Source of the DNA: Lentinula raphanica
Lineage: Eukaryota; Basidiomycota; Agaricomycetes; Agaricales; Omphalotaceae
NCBI GenBank assembly: GCA_027919835.1
Contig: JANVFP010000022.1
Coordinates: 372,001-436,000, forward strand
Direction: 5' to 3'
DNA: 64,000 nt
The notes beneath the pieces were generated by a model that was given only the letters and a program-made list of their open reading frames with translations, was not told the DNA's origin and did not search any database. The position numbers were made by a program, and so were the translations under genes. Shown piece after piece: positions 1 to 11,629 of this stretch. Within the stretch, counting starts at the first letter, position 1; every line of letters starts with the position of its first letter.

Positions 1-210
1 CGCAAAAGAAAGTGAAGGACAAATTTCAGCGTTTTCGCGACCACGCTTTTTAAGAAAGAGACTGGTTGCTATGGTGGAGGAATTGATATGTCTTTCTCGC
101 CGGCGGCGAATATAGCAGTAGATTATGACCAACAATAGATGTACACATGATTCTGATTCGTTCAGTCGCGATTTTGAAATGCCGTTCCCCTCACCTATGT
201 ACAGTGTACA

Positions 211-3077
211 CTACCTTCTCCGTCCGTAATCACGTCTCTCTGACTTTTCTGGTGGTGCAAACCGCCGTCTATCAGGTTGTGGTTCCTCGTCCCGGTACCT
301 ACTAGTTGAGGCGTGATCGTATCTTTGATAATCATTGCGGTCATCTCTCTTCGGCGAGCGCGAGGTTCTTCTCCCGTTGTTACTACGATAGCGAGAGGGA
401 GACCCGGACCGAGATGCAGACCTGGCACGAGGGTGGTTTGATCTTGGAGGAGGAGAACGAGAGCCCGACGACGTAGAAGGATAGCGTCTACGAGGAGGTT
501 CATCTCTATTCATATTACGACCATTCGGTTTACGTGGAGGCGAGCGATCTTCGAACTCGTCACGATTGTGATATGTAGAGTTATTCCGTTGTGCGCGTGG
601 AGCGGTATCTTCGCGGCGGCGATTTCGGGATGGAGGTGGTGTTCGAGAAATACTTCTTCCTCTTGAAGGCCCACGAGAATCGTCCGAGTCGGGATATGAA
701 GGTCGCTTGCGATGTACCGGAGAAGTGAACGAGCGTTTACGGCGGCGTGTGAGATCTATAGCATCGGAATCAGAATCATCTGATGAATCGGAGGAAGAAT
801 CCGAATCCGAAGACGATGTCGATGAATCCGAATCTGAAGACGATGACTCTTGCTCGAGCATTGCCCGTCGTTGTTCCATGATCAACTTCGGAGCATTCTA
901 CATATAAATCAGCAACCAAGTTCGACATTTTGAGAATGAAGAAGACTGCTCACCTTCAGCCATCCTCGCATTTCTTCTGTCACTACACCTAACCCGATAC
1001 TGGTGAAATAGTTGATGGAGAATCGAGTGTTTTTGGGCACGTCCATAGGGAACATGCCTTGGCAAGCTCTCTTGACTTCCTCGTCTTTGAACCTATCCGC
1101 CAACGTCTTTAACCCCATACTCTCCATCATCTCATTCATCATGATTTTGACGAAGATACGACTACTCGACGTGGTGTCCTCCTCGCTGATCTTGATACAC
1201 TCAAAGACCACCCATGATATTGAATCCGAGGCAAAGAGATGACCGAAGAATCGTGCAATATTCCGAAGACGGTTGGTTTCATAACGATGGATAGTATTGT
1301 AGTAATTGCTGAATGCGGTTTCGAAACATTCAGTCCAGACACGGTTAAGTTTGCTGAATCGCTCGCCAATGAGCCCGTAGAAGGTGGCATATGACCGTTC
1401 CTGAGAACAACACTCGATAATCATGTTGACCATCTCGATCTAGCAAGGGGCTTGATTTAAAAGGTGATACGGAAAGTTGGGAGAGCGTCACGAACCTCTT
1501 CACCCTCCGATAATTGCACCTTCAGAAGCTTGTGTACGGCTTCTTCATAGTTGAGTGCATTCATGATCGTCAGATATATTGTTCTCCGCAAGTTGACTAA
1601 ATTTGTCCCAGTCCGATCTTCAATGCCTTCCTTTTCTTCGACTGAATGATCTTATCATCAGGAATGAAGAAAAACAGTGCGCAAAACTAAACATGCATAC
1701 CTTCCAACTCGTCCTCATCCTCATCACTCGACTCCTCTTCCGATCCCGATTCCTCGTCGGACCCCTCCCCGAGAATCTCATTCTTAATGGATTTATATTT
1801 CTCCTCATTCTCGGCGAAGTTAGGGTCAAGCTTGAAAATGTCTATTAAAAAAGTCGAATGATCAGGGCTAAGAAAATCAAGCGACAGCTGAAACGCACTG
1901 AGTCCCTCCTGAACTTGTAATTCTTCCTCGAGCTGGATCTGATGCGTTATTTGCTCGTCTTCTTCTACGAGGTCCAGGCCTTCTGGGAGAATGGGATTGT
2001 CTTTGTATTTGTCCTTTCGTACTTGCATGAGAACTTCTATCATGTATTGAACACGATGGCTGATGGTGCCTTCATTCAACACGGCACGGAAACGCTCGTA
2101 CACAGTAGCATTTGCTTTGGGGGAATTCTCGGAGAGGAAAGCACCAACTTCACGCATGAAACCAACTGCAACTTCGATGGAGTCATCAGTGGGACGCTCA
2201 AGGAGAAGCACGAGGATTTGAAGAGCAATGATTTCATGCGCTACAGCCTGATTGACTAAATGGGCAAGGAATGTAGTTGTGGAATGGCAAACGATCTATG
2301 GACAAATATGTCAGCAAGGTCATTCGAGGTCGTATACAGAGCTACACACCTTGTCGTTTCGCTTGAAGGCCCTTCGAAACTGACTGATGAGTCGTATCAA
2401 TACAAGTTCGCCGACCTGAGGGAGCTTGGTGTTGATTATTGCAACGAGAGCAGCAAAGACAGGAGTGAACGGCAAACTCGACGCTTGAGCTTTCATGATA
2501 CTTCTGGCGAATAGACCGCGACCCCGTATCAAGTTTTCAGAAAAGAGTTCTGGCACTATCAGCTTGATATTGTTGACGTTGACCCTGTTCACGATACCGG
2601 TGATAGATTTTCGAAGGGCGTCCCAAGAGAGTCGTTGATATTCTTGACTGGTTTTGTCGCTGGCAGCCGCTTCTTGTAACGCACGCAGACGAGCAGGAGG
2701 CATATAGACACCACCTGAGCGAGTGCTCAGCAGCTTGGCAAACTCTGCTTTTGCATCATACTCCTTATCCGCAGCCTTGTCTTTCGCACTGTCAGACTTT
2801 TCGAGTTCCATGGCGGCTACACGAGCTGCGAGCTGACGCTCTCGCTCAGCACGACGAGCAGGATCAACGTCACTGACTTTAATGCTATCGGCTTTGGAGC
2901 TCCTGGGCGATATCGATCTGCGACGGCTGGAAGGTGGTGCGTTTGGGTCTATTGACGAAGATGAGTTGGACCTATTTCAGGAAATAAACGTTTGATGAAA
3001 ATGGGGTGAAATCAAAGTACACAAACGAACCTCTTCCTCTTCAAGTTGTCTCCATTTTCCATATCGATATCAGCCAT
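211..3077 (-). CDS. CWC22: Pre-mRNA-splicing factor CWC22
   Basis: Spliceosome-associated scaffold protein; family members join the activated spliceosome and, in animals, recruit eIF4A3 for exon-junction-complex loading. The rebuilt protein starts at 3077 with [16 protein letters not shown], then a short intron (about 2972-3030). A MIF4G domain spans about 2100-2760 (motifs [31 protein letters not shown]). An acidic Glu/Ser/Asp linker follows near 1690-1780, then an MA3 domain from about 1580 to 910 ([40 protein letters not shown]). The last exon (885-211) encodes a long Arg/Ser-rich tail, usual for nuclear splicing proteins. Junctions checked by eye: the linker joins [10 protein letters not shown] across an intron near 1640-1690, and RGWLK joins [11 protein letters not shown] across 886-912. 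Domain order matches fungal and animal CWC22, so the identification is strong. Divergent from the next gene, with a fold-back element between them. Confidence 0.93.
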
Positions 3078-3215
3078 TATGAGAGGTGTCGGGTGGTCGT
3101 CGTCAAAGTAGAGACAAGAGAGTTGATGTCGTTTGTTTGGATTCTTTGGCGATGCCGGCGCTTACCAAGTCATGAAGCGCTTAGCGCATCTCTCTCACAC
3201 CGCGGCAGAGCCATG

Positions 3216-3552
3216 TTTTCTACTTTTGGAAAATGATGGGGAAATTCTTTTGGAAATCTGTGATTCCTCGGAAATTTTACAACTTTGAAATACTCATGTT
3301 TGCCACTTTAGAATAGTTTTGGGAAAAATTCCTCTTCTCAAAACTTTTTCAAAGCTGGAAAACCAGGGTCCGCCCCGATCCGGGGCGCCCCGGGGTGGAC
3401 CGAAAATTTCCAACTCTGGAAAAGTTTTGAGAAAACCGATTTTTGCTAGAGTTTTTGCAGAGCAGCAAATTATTGATATCCATATATTGAAAGGTCAACA
3501 GGAATCTGACTTTTCCCCAAAGTTTTCCAATAACTTTTCCAAAAGTAGAAAA
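3216..3552. repeat. Fold-back / MITE-like inverted-repeat element
   Basis: The ends are a perfect 18-bp inverted repeat: TTTTCTACTTTTGGAAAA at 3216-3233 and its complement at 3535-3552. Similarity continues inward on both arms (GGGGAAA / TTTCCCC blocks). A second, central imperfect hairpin at about 3335-3440 has a GC-rich core (GGTCCGCCCC at 3367-3376 facing GGGGTGGACC at 3392-3401) flanked by matching CTCAAAAC / GTTTTGAG stretches. The whole 337 bp can therefore fold on itself. There is no coding capacity of its own and I saw no clear target-site duplication. It fills most of the spacer between CWC22 (start 3077) and the downstream metallo-hydrolase (start 3613). Confidence 0.75.
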
Positions 3553-3612
3553 AATCAGCCAGCCGCAGTGTCACTGGCCAACTTCAACTTCCTCTCCTTA
3601 GCACGTCGCACT

Positions 3613-4798
3613 ATGGAAACGCTAGAAAGCTTGAATTCAATCTCAAGGGCGAGTCTTGGATACTTAGATGCTACACCCCAACTAAAAATCTCTATCAGCT
3701 TAGTCCGAATATCATCAGAGTTCTTGGACAGGTATCTTGACTTGGTCCTTAAAGTTATTGTACCGAATGCCAAATTTCATTGCGTTTATAGAATCCTGGC
3801 AAATTTACTTTGCAGGGTAAGCTATACCGGTATGCCTTTTGAGGCCTCAACTTGGCTTATACTGTTCTGCTCATGTTATAGGTACTAACACCTACATCGT
3901 CGGACGACAGAGGCCATACACATTGGTAGATACTGGAGAAGGGAAGCCGGAATATCTTTCCGTTCTTCAGACGGCTTTGAATGAACTACCAGCTGGAAAA
4001 TCAGACGAGATTGATGTTTCGGACATCATCATTTCGCACTGGCATGGAGATCATGTAGGGGGTCTGCCCTCTGTTCTTGCTTTGCTGCGCCGAATGTGGG
4101 ACGAACGCAAAACAGGACTGCCCTTCACACCTCCTCGGCTGCACAAATTTCCCCTGCATGCCGATCAAATGCCTGAGCGAAGTGACTTTCCATCCATCGT
4201 CAAAGCATTACCCTTGAACTCTTTCACACCACCAGCATCCGATCATTCGGTATTCCATGACCTCTACGATGGTCAAGAATTAACAGCTTCTTCGACCTCT
4301 ATCCGTGTCTTGTATACTCCTGGCCACACTCAAGACTCTATATGCCTTCACATAGCTGAAGATCGTGCATTGTATACTGCCGACACGGTATTGGGACACG
4401 GAACGGCCGTCTTTGAAGACCTCCATCTATACCTTTCCAGTCTTCGTAAGATGTTAGATTATGGCAAGTCTAACCCTTACGAAGTTCTCTATCCTGGTCA
4501 TGGTCCAGTTGTCGCTGAAGGCGTCAAACTCATCGAGAATTACATTCAACATAGACTGGAACGAGAAGCCCAAGTCCTCGAAGTGCTTCGGACCAGTCCT
4601 CCTGATACAATTGAAAACAGAACCTGGACTACCTGGACTATAGTTTCCAAAATCTATCAAGGTTATCCAGAATCTCTTCTGACTCCAGCGGCCCAGAGTA
4701 TCACTTTACACATGAGGAAGTTAGAGGCAGATGGAATTGTCAAACGGTTGGGTGGGGAGGGTACTCACACTCGCTGGGCACTGAACTCGAAACTGTAG
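3613..4798 (+). CDS. Metallo-beta-lactamase fold hydrolase, LACTB2-type
   Basis: Likely a LACTB2-like endoribonuclease/hydrolase of the metallo-beta-lactamase superfamily. Four exons: 3613-3648, 3699-3731, 3792-3816 and 3882-4798. They join in phase to give METLESLNSISR + LSPNIIRVLGQ + NPGKFTLQG + TNTYIVG, matching the N-terminus typical of LACTB2. The metal-binding signature SHWHGDHVGG is at about 4033-4062, further ligands lie in YTPGHTQDS and LYTADTVLGHG, and the C-terminal histidine is in YPGHGPV. The C-terminal region (after about residue 250) looks like the winged-helix-like segment of the family. The first intron (3649-3698) begins with GC, not GT; no other junction keeps the frame and the conserved residues. 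Intact, about 340 residues. The animal enzyme is mitochondrial; I see no clear targeting peptide here. Confidence 0.88.
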
Positions 4799-4965
4799 AC
4801 CAGTATTCCAATCGATGGTATGTAGAAACAATTATGTGTAATCATATCCAGAATTTCCAGAAAATGTAATTACATAGTAAGAGATTTTCGAGCTATAGGG
4901 TATCTCATAGCCGGGGGTTGCTATCCTTTGGTATCCTAGTGCTACAATCGAGAAAACGTAGATAA

Positions 4966-6486
4966 TCATGACTCCGTCGAGAACTGTATTGTCCGCGAAT
5001 TTCTGCACTGTGCCTTCCTCTGTGAGGCATACTCATCTTTGTCGGTCTCTCCGGCCAGCTTGTACGACCAGATGTCTACTTCTTGCACTTCATCTAACCG
5101 ATTATTCTGATAATCTCCATAGTCTTCCTCGTCGTCGTCAATATCTGCAATATCTTCAACGATGATATTTGAACCAGATACTGGTCCAAACCCATATGCG
5201 AAGAACTTCTTGGCTTGCGCCAACCGATTCTCCTTCAACCGCTGCCTATCACCCGGAGACGAGACATTCTTCTCTATCCGAGGTTTTCTTCTCGACCGTC
5301 CTAGCTTGCTCAACACGAACTCATCTGCCTCGGCGTTACTTGCCCAATCCAAGTGCACGACATAGCAAGGCAGGATCTGCGCGTTATCAAAGACGATGTA
5401 TTCCTGTCCATCGTTCGCAATGTGTGAATCTGATCCTGGACTCGGTTTGCTCTGATGCCTCCAGTTGTCTTGTCGGGTCATTCGTACATGGCGCCCCATG
5501 ATTGTGGCACATACCAACAATTTTAAGCCGGGGATACCACCAGGCTTTGTTGCTTGACATTGAGCACCAGAATAGGCAAGGGAGAATGCGGAACTAGGAG
5601 AGGAGTAGATACCTCTACCGTAGGTGCTTCCACAGCGGACAGGGAGAGGAGTGCCAGTATCCGGATGTATAGACCCGGGCTTCAGAAACCCATATTGCAC
5701 GATGGAGGGAACCAAGTCAGGACGTGTCCCATGGAAGGTGAGTTGTGGTTTAATGATGTAATCCACAAAATCCTCCTTGAGACCAGCTCTGACGTGTTGC
5801 TGGTCTGGAGGAACAAATTTCCGGAGTTCTGCCAATGGGCGTTCTAACAATTTCGAACGAAGCTGGTCGCGGAATTCCAAGAAACGGCGAGACAAGTCTT
5901 TGCGAATGATGGATTCCACGTGAACGACACGATAGTCGGGAAGGATATCATCACATATCTGTGCAGGAGTAACACCGAGAAAGTCTTGAGCAGTATCAGG
6001 GATACTCTCGGCGTCGAAATTGTCAGAAGAGCGGGCCTCATCGACATAGAGGGCCTGATATGCACTGACCGCTTCGACCATTCGAAGAATTAAAGTGGCG
6101 AAATGGAACATATCGAGGGGACGTCGACGAAAACGCTGAGCTTCAACATCCTCCTTTTCGATCCTCTTCAACTCCACTTCTAGATTCGACAGAGAAATTG
6201 ATTCTTGCCTCCTTCCGACCACAGTGAACCTTGGGGAAAGACGGCAGGCGTACCCGCCACGTTCGATATGTAAATCCACGGTTCGGAACCGAAACAGAAG
6301 GCCAGATGGAATGGTACCCTGGTAATGGGCAACATCCTCAGGAAGATGTTCTTTGATGAGACGAAGGGCCTGCACGGCTCTGTCGAATATGTGCGTAGAG
6401 GGTAGTTCGTCTGCATCACCTGAATCGTCAGGTTGATCTTGGTGGTAGCTGAAATGATGTGTCCGAAACAGGTCGGAATTGTCCAT
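4966..6486 (-). CDS. PARP-type ADP-ribosyltransferase
   Basis: Single-exon gene, 506 residues; an in-frame TAA two codons upstream fixes ATG 6486 as the start. The C-terminal half carries a PARP catalytic fold: FHGTRPDLVPSIVQYGF (NAD-binding His), STYGRGIYSSPSSAFSLAY (second-position Tyr) and GQEYIVFDNAQILPCYVV, which supplies the catalytic Glu expected in the H-Y-E triad. The N-terminal half (about residues 1-240) has no domain I recognise; I see no WGR, BRCT or zinc-finger module as in PARP1. The tail is acidic (DIADIDDDEEDYGD). Stand-alone PARP-like proteins are known in filamentous fungi, but their targets are mostly uncharacterised. Mono- or poly-transfer cannot be decided here, although the conserved Glu permits elongation. 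Confidence 0.85.
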   Translation of the reverse strand: MDNSDLFRTHHFSYHQDQPDDSGDADELPSTHIFDRAVQALRLIKEHLPEDVAHYQGTIPSGLLFRFRTVDLHIERGGYACRLSPRFTVVGRRQESISLSNLEVELKRIEKEDVEAQRFRRRPLDMFHFATLILRMVEAVSAYQALYVDEARSSDNFDAESIPDTAQDFLGVTPAQICDDILPDYRVVHVESIIRKDLSRRFLEFRDQLRSKLLERPLAELRKFVPPDQQHVRAGLKEDFVDYIIKPQLTFHGTRPDLVPSIVQYGFLKPGSIHPDTGTPLPVRCGSTYGRGIYSSPSSAFSLAYSGAQCQATKPGGIPGLKLLVCATIMGRHVRMTRQDNWRHQSKPSPGSDSHIANDGQEYIVFDNAQILPCYVVHLDWASNAEADEFVLSKLGRSRRKPRIEKNVSSPGDRQRLKENRLAQAKKFFAYGFGPVSGSNIIVEDIADIDDDEEDYGDYQNNRLDEVQEVDIWSYKLAGETDKDEYASQRKAQCRNSRTIQFSTES

Positions 6487-7018
6487 TACTTAGCGTAGAG
6501 GGTTTCCGTCTTCATCCTCTTGAAGTCCGTATATGAACTTCTCGAACTCGACGTCAAGATGAGTTGGGATAACTCGAAATGACTCATAACGAGCCACGGC
6601 GCAGAATTTGAAGGATCGACAATTGATGATCATGCGCGCTAATGAGCGTATGTTGCTTCAGCTCACAGCTGGACAACAACTGGAAAAGTAATGAAGATAG
6701 AAAGAAGTAGGAAAGAAGCCAGGGCCCAGTGGATCATTGGAACGGAAAACTCGGTAGAGCAAGTTGCCGAGGGCATTAAGCCGTACGGGTCGTCGGCAAG
6801 TCTTGTAGAGCATATTTGATGCCGTGCGGCTCAGCCGGCATAGACCGAGCCTGCCAGAGCCAGAGTCTGCCGGAGTTTGTCATGTATCATGACGTGATGA
6901 ATACCTGTGTCGGCGGTAACCTCAATTGAGGTTGCGTAGTATGTACTTGGCGCAACTTGATCTCCTTTAAAGTGCCCAGATCGTATGGTGAAGTTTAAAC
7001 TGTACTCAACTTTGCCAA
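6487..7018. other. Intergenic spacer, divergent promoters
   Basis: About 530 bp between the divergent PARP-like and NmrA-like genes. It presumably contains both promoters. I see no RNA gene, repeat or convincing ORF. Confidence 0.5.
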
Positions 7019-7753
7019 ATGCCACAAATTACGGTCTTCGGGGCGACAGGACCTTCTGGGCGGGCATTCATTCATGAAGCCCTGCGTCGAGACTATACCA
7101 TTGTGGTTTTTGCTCGCAGCCCTCATAAACTAGATCTAGAAATACGAGAAAACAACAAGATCAGCACAATCCAAGGTTGATACCATTTCCAGCTCAACAC
7201 AAACAGTCACTTACCGGGATCACCAGGGACCTTGGACTCGTATTCTGCCATCCGATCTTCCCTTCACGGTTCCATTGCTGCTTTTGTTCTCCTCAAGCCT
7301 TCAGACGGGTTTCCTCGCTGGGCAGGCGGCTCATCTTCATCCTTGACAATCACCACGGGCTATAAAAACATCATCCTCGCCATGCATGAGCTCGGCATAA
7401 AGCGGCTCATTGGTATTGGAACCCCCTCCCATGTTGAGCCCCAAGATGGCTTCAATCTTGTTCTAGCAGTGGGTATACCTTTCATGAGGCTGACGTCGCC
7501 TAGAGTGTACGAGGATGTTGTGGAAACGGGGAAATTGTTGAAGGGCCTTAAGGATGATGAAGATATCGATTGGACATGGTTACGAGTTCCTCTGTTATAT
7601 GATGGTTCAGCTCCGATGAATGAGTCCTATAAGTTGGGCTTCATAGGACAAGGGGGACGATTTGGACTTCCTAGTCTTTCCAGGGAAGAACTCGCCAAGG
7701 ATGAGATGAAGGAAAGAAATTGGGTGAAGGGGATGCCATTTTGTTGGAATTGA
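7019..7753 (+). CDS. NmrA-like / atypical SDR NAD(P)-binding protein
   Basis: Two exons, 7019-7175 and 7227-7753, giving about 227 residues. The N-terminus MPQITVFGATGPSGRAFIHE has the Rossmann dinucleotide-binding pattern (GATGxxG) of NmrA-like and atypical short-chain dehydrogenases. Exon 2 continues with GTLDSYSAIRSSLHG, the IIxAMHELGIKRLIGIGTPS segment at the usual distance, and WTWLRVPLLYDG near the end. It is short for the family but no break is visible. Substrate unknown; could be a redox-sensing regulator or a small reductase. The intron (51 nt) is phase 1. Confidence 0.8.
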
Positions 7754-7928
7754 ACGACGTACGATAGCAATGAACATGTTGCAATTGGCAATGTTAATGG
7801 AAGCTCGACTACGCGCTCTGCCTCCGAAGATGAAAGTTAACGTTCAAACAGCCTTCAGTTTTTGTTCGGTTTCAAGGCGCGGCTACGGGCGCCTATTTGA
7901 TTATCCAAGTTTATTCGTCCTCGATGAT

Positions 7929-10900
7929 ATGGACAAGTTCAAAACCCTCGAGCCTCTGAAGCTCTATTCCACTCCAACCAGTGCCTCTCCAATTCGAAAA
8001 GCCAGTATCGCGCCTCAATTCGTTGGCCGCCTACCATCAGATCTTCACCTGTTAACGCTCTCATACCTTCCTGTGCCCGATTTCTCTGCGTATGCCCGTT
8101 GTTCACATGCTACCGCCGCCTTAGCTGAGAGCGAACGATTATGGGAGACGCGGTGGAAATCGCTCAATATGGACAACAAACGTCTAGGAGCCGTGCTGGA
8201 CGATTTGGAAGAACATTCGAAAGGAAGAGCCGCAGAGTCACGAGCTGCAGCACCTCCGACAATAAATGTAGATGACGAGTTTGGGGATTTTGCTTCAGTG
8301 GATGTACCGCCAGATGAGATGGGAGACTTTGTCGGAGCCTTTCAGAATCCAACAACACCGATCACGGCGTCACTGTGGACCAACACCTCTAAATCAAACT
8401 CGACGTTTCGCGCACAGTACATCCGAGCTCATAACCTCCTTAAGCCGCTAACAAAAGCACTCTCCTCACCTCCCCATATCATTCTCAATGACCTTGCAAC
8501 TGCAGTCACACCCTCTCTTCGACTAGAAGCTTCAACCCTGCGGCTGTTGTTCCTATTTCTTTCCCAGACGATTCAGCCCGTAAGGAAATGGCGCGAGTAC
8601 AAATCTGCGTTACGGAGCGCAATGGACAGATTCGACGCAAATCTCCTTGCAGCATTTGACCATGCAGACGAAAAGGGCGATGAAGATGGCATGCGGGAAG
8701 CTGCAGAGAGTAGTTGGTTGGTTTGGGATGGTGCAAGCAGTGATTGGGAAATGGGAAAAGTTTGGGCAGAGAAGCGGGGGATATTCTATGATCAGCCTTG
8801 GGATCCCCTGGCTAATTTCACGTACTTTGCCTCCTCGTTCAATGCCTACTCGCATCTTTACTGACAAATGCTTTGCCTAGTAAAGACCGTCACCTGGCAT
8901 TCGATGCCATGGATGATTTCATGTCCATCGTACTCAAAGCCCTCAGCGATCATGGCTCTCGCGCGGTTCGAGTGTTCCCTCCCGAAGCCGGCGTCCTCAT
9001 TTCCTTTTCCGAACGCGTTGCCTCAGAAGTCGTCGGGGAGTATATCTCCACGGTCTTGGCTCGTGCGCGTGAAATAGCCATCGACGTGTTTTTAAAAGCC
9101 ACAGCGGCAAGCTTTCGAGAAGCTTGGAAGATGGTCGACACCATCATAGCAGCAGGCGGAGAATCCACTTCACGGACCAGCGCAGAAGACGTCGTGTGAG
9201 AGCCGCTACTCTTGTGAAAGATCGCGGAGCTCACTTATACTATCATTCAGCTTCCGTATGTTCGAACCTAACATGGATGAATATCTTGACGAAGAGACCG
9301 AAGCCATCAAACCCGCGTTCGAAGCTATATGTAAAGACTGGGACCGCCAAGCTTCGGAACGTCAAACTCACACAGGCGACGCGTCTGCACGATTCCTGAC
9401 TTCCCAAAATCCTTCTCAGGTCAAACGAAACGTTCTCGCCAGCTTCACAAATGTACTCTTGCTACCCGTGACGATTGTTCCCAGAACGGTCGGAGCAGTT
9501 GGTGGAGTCTTGGTCAGCGGAGGGACAGCAGTCGGTGGAGCAGCTGCTCAAGGGATTGCCATGCTCAATCCTCAAAGATGGGGCGGAGGCACCTCAAACG
9601 TTCACGAAGGGTATCAAAAACATGGAGATGGGAACGAAATGATGTTTGAGATCGGAACAGACGAGGATGACGAAGCCGAGGCAATTGCAGAAAAAACCGA
9701 GTCCTGGAATGGCCAATCAGATCTTTCTGCGCCAACCTCAGCTGCCCCGCTGTCTGCTGGTACTCTACAAAATGCATCTACTTCCCTAGATCAGATGGAA
9801 CAAATGGATACACTGCTTTCGTTGGACGTCGCACTAGAACTCATACATACCTCTCGCGAATCCCTCAAACGCTTAGAAACATTTGCGGCGTATCCTGATC
9901 GGATTGGGGACAGGGTCAGAGATACAATAGAGGAAGTCTTCATATTGATGTTACAGGCGTTGGGAGATGGCCATGTAAAGCCTGGGTTTTCAAGGTGTGC
10001 ATGCTTCTTGTACAAGTATTTGTGTTCATACCTTCCATGCTTTTGAAAGAGCTACGGCCAGAATGACAGCCTACAAACCCGCGGAACATGAGGAAACGAC
10101 GAGCGTTGCACCTCTGCTACAGTTCTTCGAGTTAGTTCATATTGGAGACACAATCCAGAGTATGATACAGGTGTATTTTGATAAAGAAATGGTGTGCATT
10201 CACTGTCATATCCTTCAGCCGTCTTCTCATCCTACTTCACTAACAGGCACCTCACATTGACAAAACCGATTTCCTCAACTCTGTCGTTCGCGAAAAAAAG
10301 CGGTTTGAGAACTCTCTTGACGACTCTGTCGCCGGAGGACTCAACGCTGGGACCGAAGTCTTGATGAACCAAGTCGAGCACATCATATTAAGACTCACCG
10401 CTCCCAGAGAATATTATCCACCGGAAAATGCTGCGTTAGACTTGAAACCGACCAAGGGGTGTATTGAGGCGATTAAGTGTCTGGAGATGCATTGTAAGTT
10501 ATTGAAAGGAAGTACAAGTAAAGAGGTATTAGAAGTATTCCACCAGGAGGTTGGAATCAGGCTTATAGCGTGAGTGGGGCTGTTATTTCGTCCACACCGG
10601 TCTTACCTAATATCATCATCTTTCTAGTATTCTGCAAAAACACATCAAACGCCAAATTATATCCCTCTCAGGCGGGTTTCAGGTCATCGCTGATCTCAAT
10701 GCTTACCATTCCTTTATCGCTTCCCTGAAAGTGCCCTCTATAACGGCTGACTTTGCTCACCTAAAGATGTTGGGGCATGTGTATGTTGTCGAGGATGCAA
10801 AGGATTTGGCGCAAATTGTCAGGGACGTAACGAGATATGGGGGCGCATATAGGCCAGAGGTATTTACTTTGTATGATACTTTCACAGCTCGGAAAGTGCT

Positions 10901-11035
10901 AACACACTGTCCGGGATTTTCTCGTAGGACATATACGAATTTATTCAGCGAAGATCAGACTGGAAGAAAATTGAAAAGACGGTAGACAAGACAATGTATA
11001 ATTTGAGTTTCAAAGAGGATTGTATCATAACATAG
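7929..11035 (+). CDS. RCY1: Recyclin-1, F-box and Sec10-like protein
   Basis: Membrane-recycling F-box protein with an exocyst Sec10-like C-terminus. The chosen start (7929, MDKFKTLEPLKLYS) is the last Met before the conserved part; an upstream Met at 7770 would begin only 17 bp after the previous gene's stop. The F-box follows directly (FVGRLPSDLHLLTLSYLPVPDFSAYARCS). Six introns join in phase: 8822-8880 (NFT/KDRHLAFDAMDDFM), 9196-9250 (VV/FRMFEPNMDEYL), about 10000-10050 (GFS/RATARMTAYKP), about 10192-10247 (DKEM/APHIDKTDFL), about 10572-10627, and about 10861-10927 (RPE/DIYEFIQRRSDWKKIEKTV). The Sec10-like part runs from about 8880 to the end. Known role in yeast and filamentous fungi: endocytic recycling to the plasma membrane and SCF or Skp1 binding. 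The gene looks complete. Confidence 0.9.
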
Positions 11036-11629
11036 GATCGATTCAAAAAGGAAGGACTCACCTTGACCTGAATTGGATGTCGAGTTTTAAATGCGGCTTT
11101 CTGAGTGTTTGTTTTTGTTCTTGTTGGATCATGAGTTGATGTATACCTGTGGAGAGATACCAGCTGGGGGTTGATTCTTAGTGATTACCTCCTCAGCACG
11201 GACAGTTGGCACCCGGATCTGATTGAGTGTTCTAACAACTGATATAGGGGGAGGGGGTAATGGGCCCGTTGCTGATACAGAGCTTCATATGGAAAGTACA
11301 CCCCCAGTACAATCCAAAGCTGAGTATCTGACCCATTACCGGCACGGCCACCGAATGCATGCAGATAATTGCAGGCAGGTTCGTCATGTCCGCGTAGTGG
11401 GATAGCTCTTGCCATTCACCGCGACTGTACTGTTACATAGTCTCACTCATAGTATGAATACAGTAGAAATGTTTGAACATAATGAGCGGTGATAATATTC
11501 ATCTTGAACCTATGGTCTCAACCCCTTTGTATATACATGATTCAATGAACTCAACCCGGTCTATGCCTAAAACTTGCACGATGAATTCACAGAAATCAGG
11601 TTGTTCGTCTCGTCCAGATCGCCCTCGAA
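11036..11629. other. Convergent intergenic spacer
   Basis: About 590 bp between the 3' ends of recyclin-1 and the next, oppositely oriented gene. I see no RNA gene or repeat. Presumably two 3' UTRs. Confidence 0.5.

Noticed and set aside
3319..3888. 189-residue plus-strand ORF
   Set aside because: It overlaps the fold-back element and reads through the first three introns of the LACTB2-like gene; the spliced model gives conserved residues, this ORF does not.
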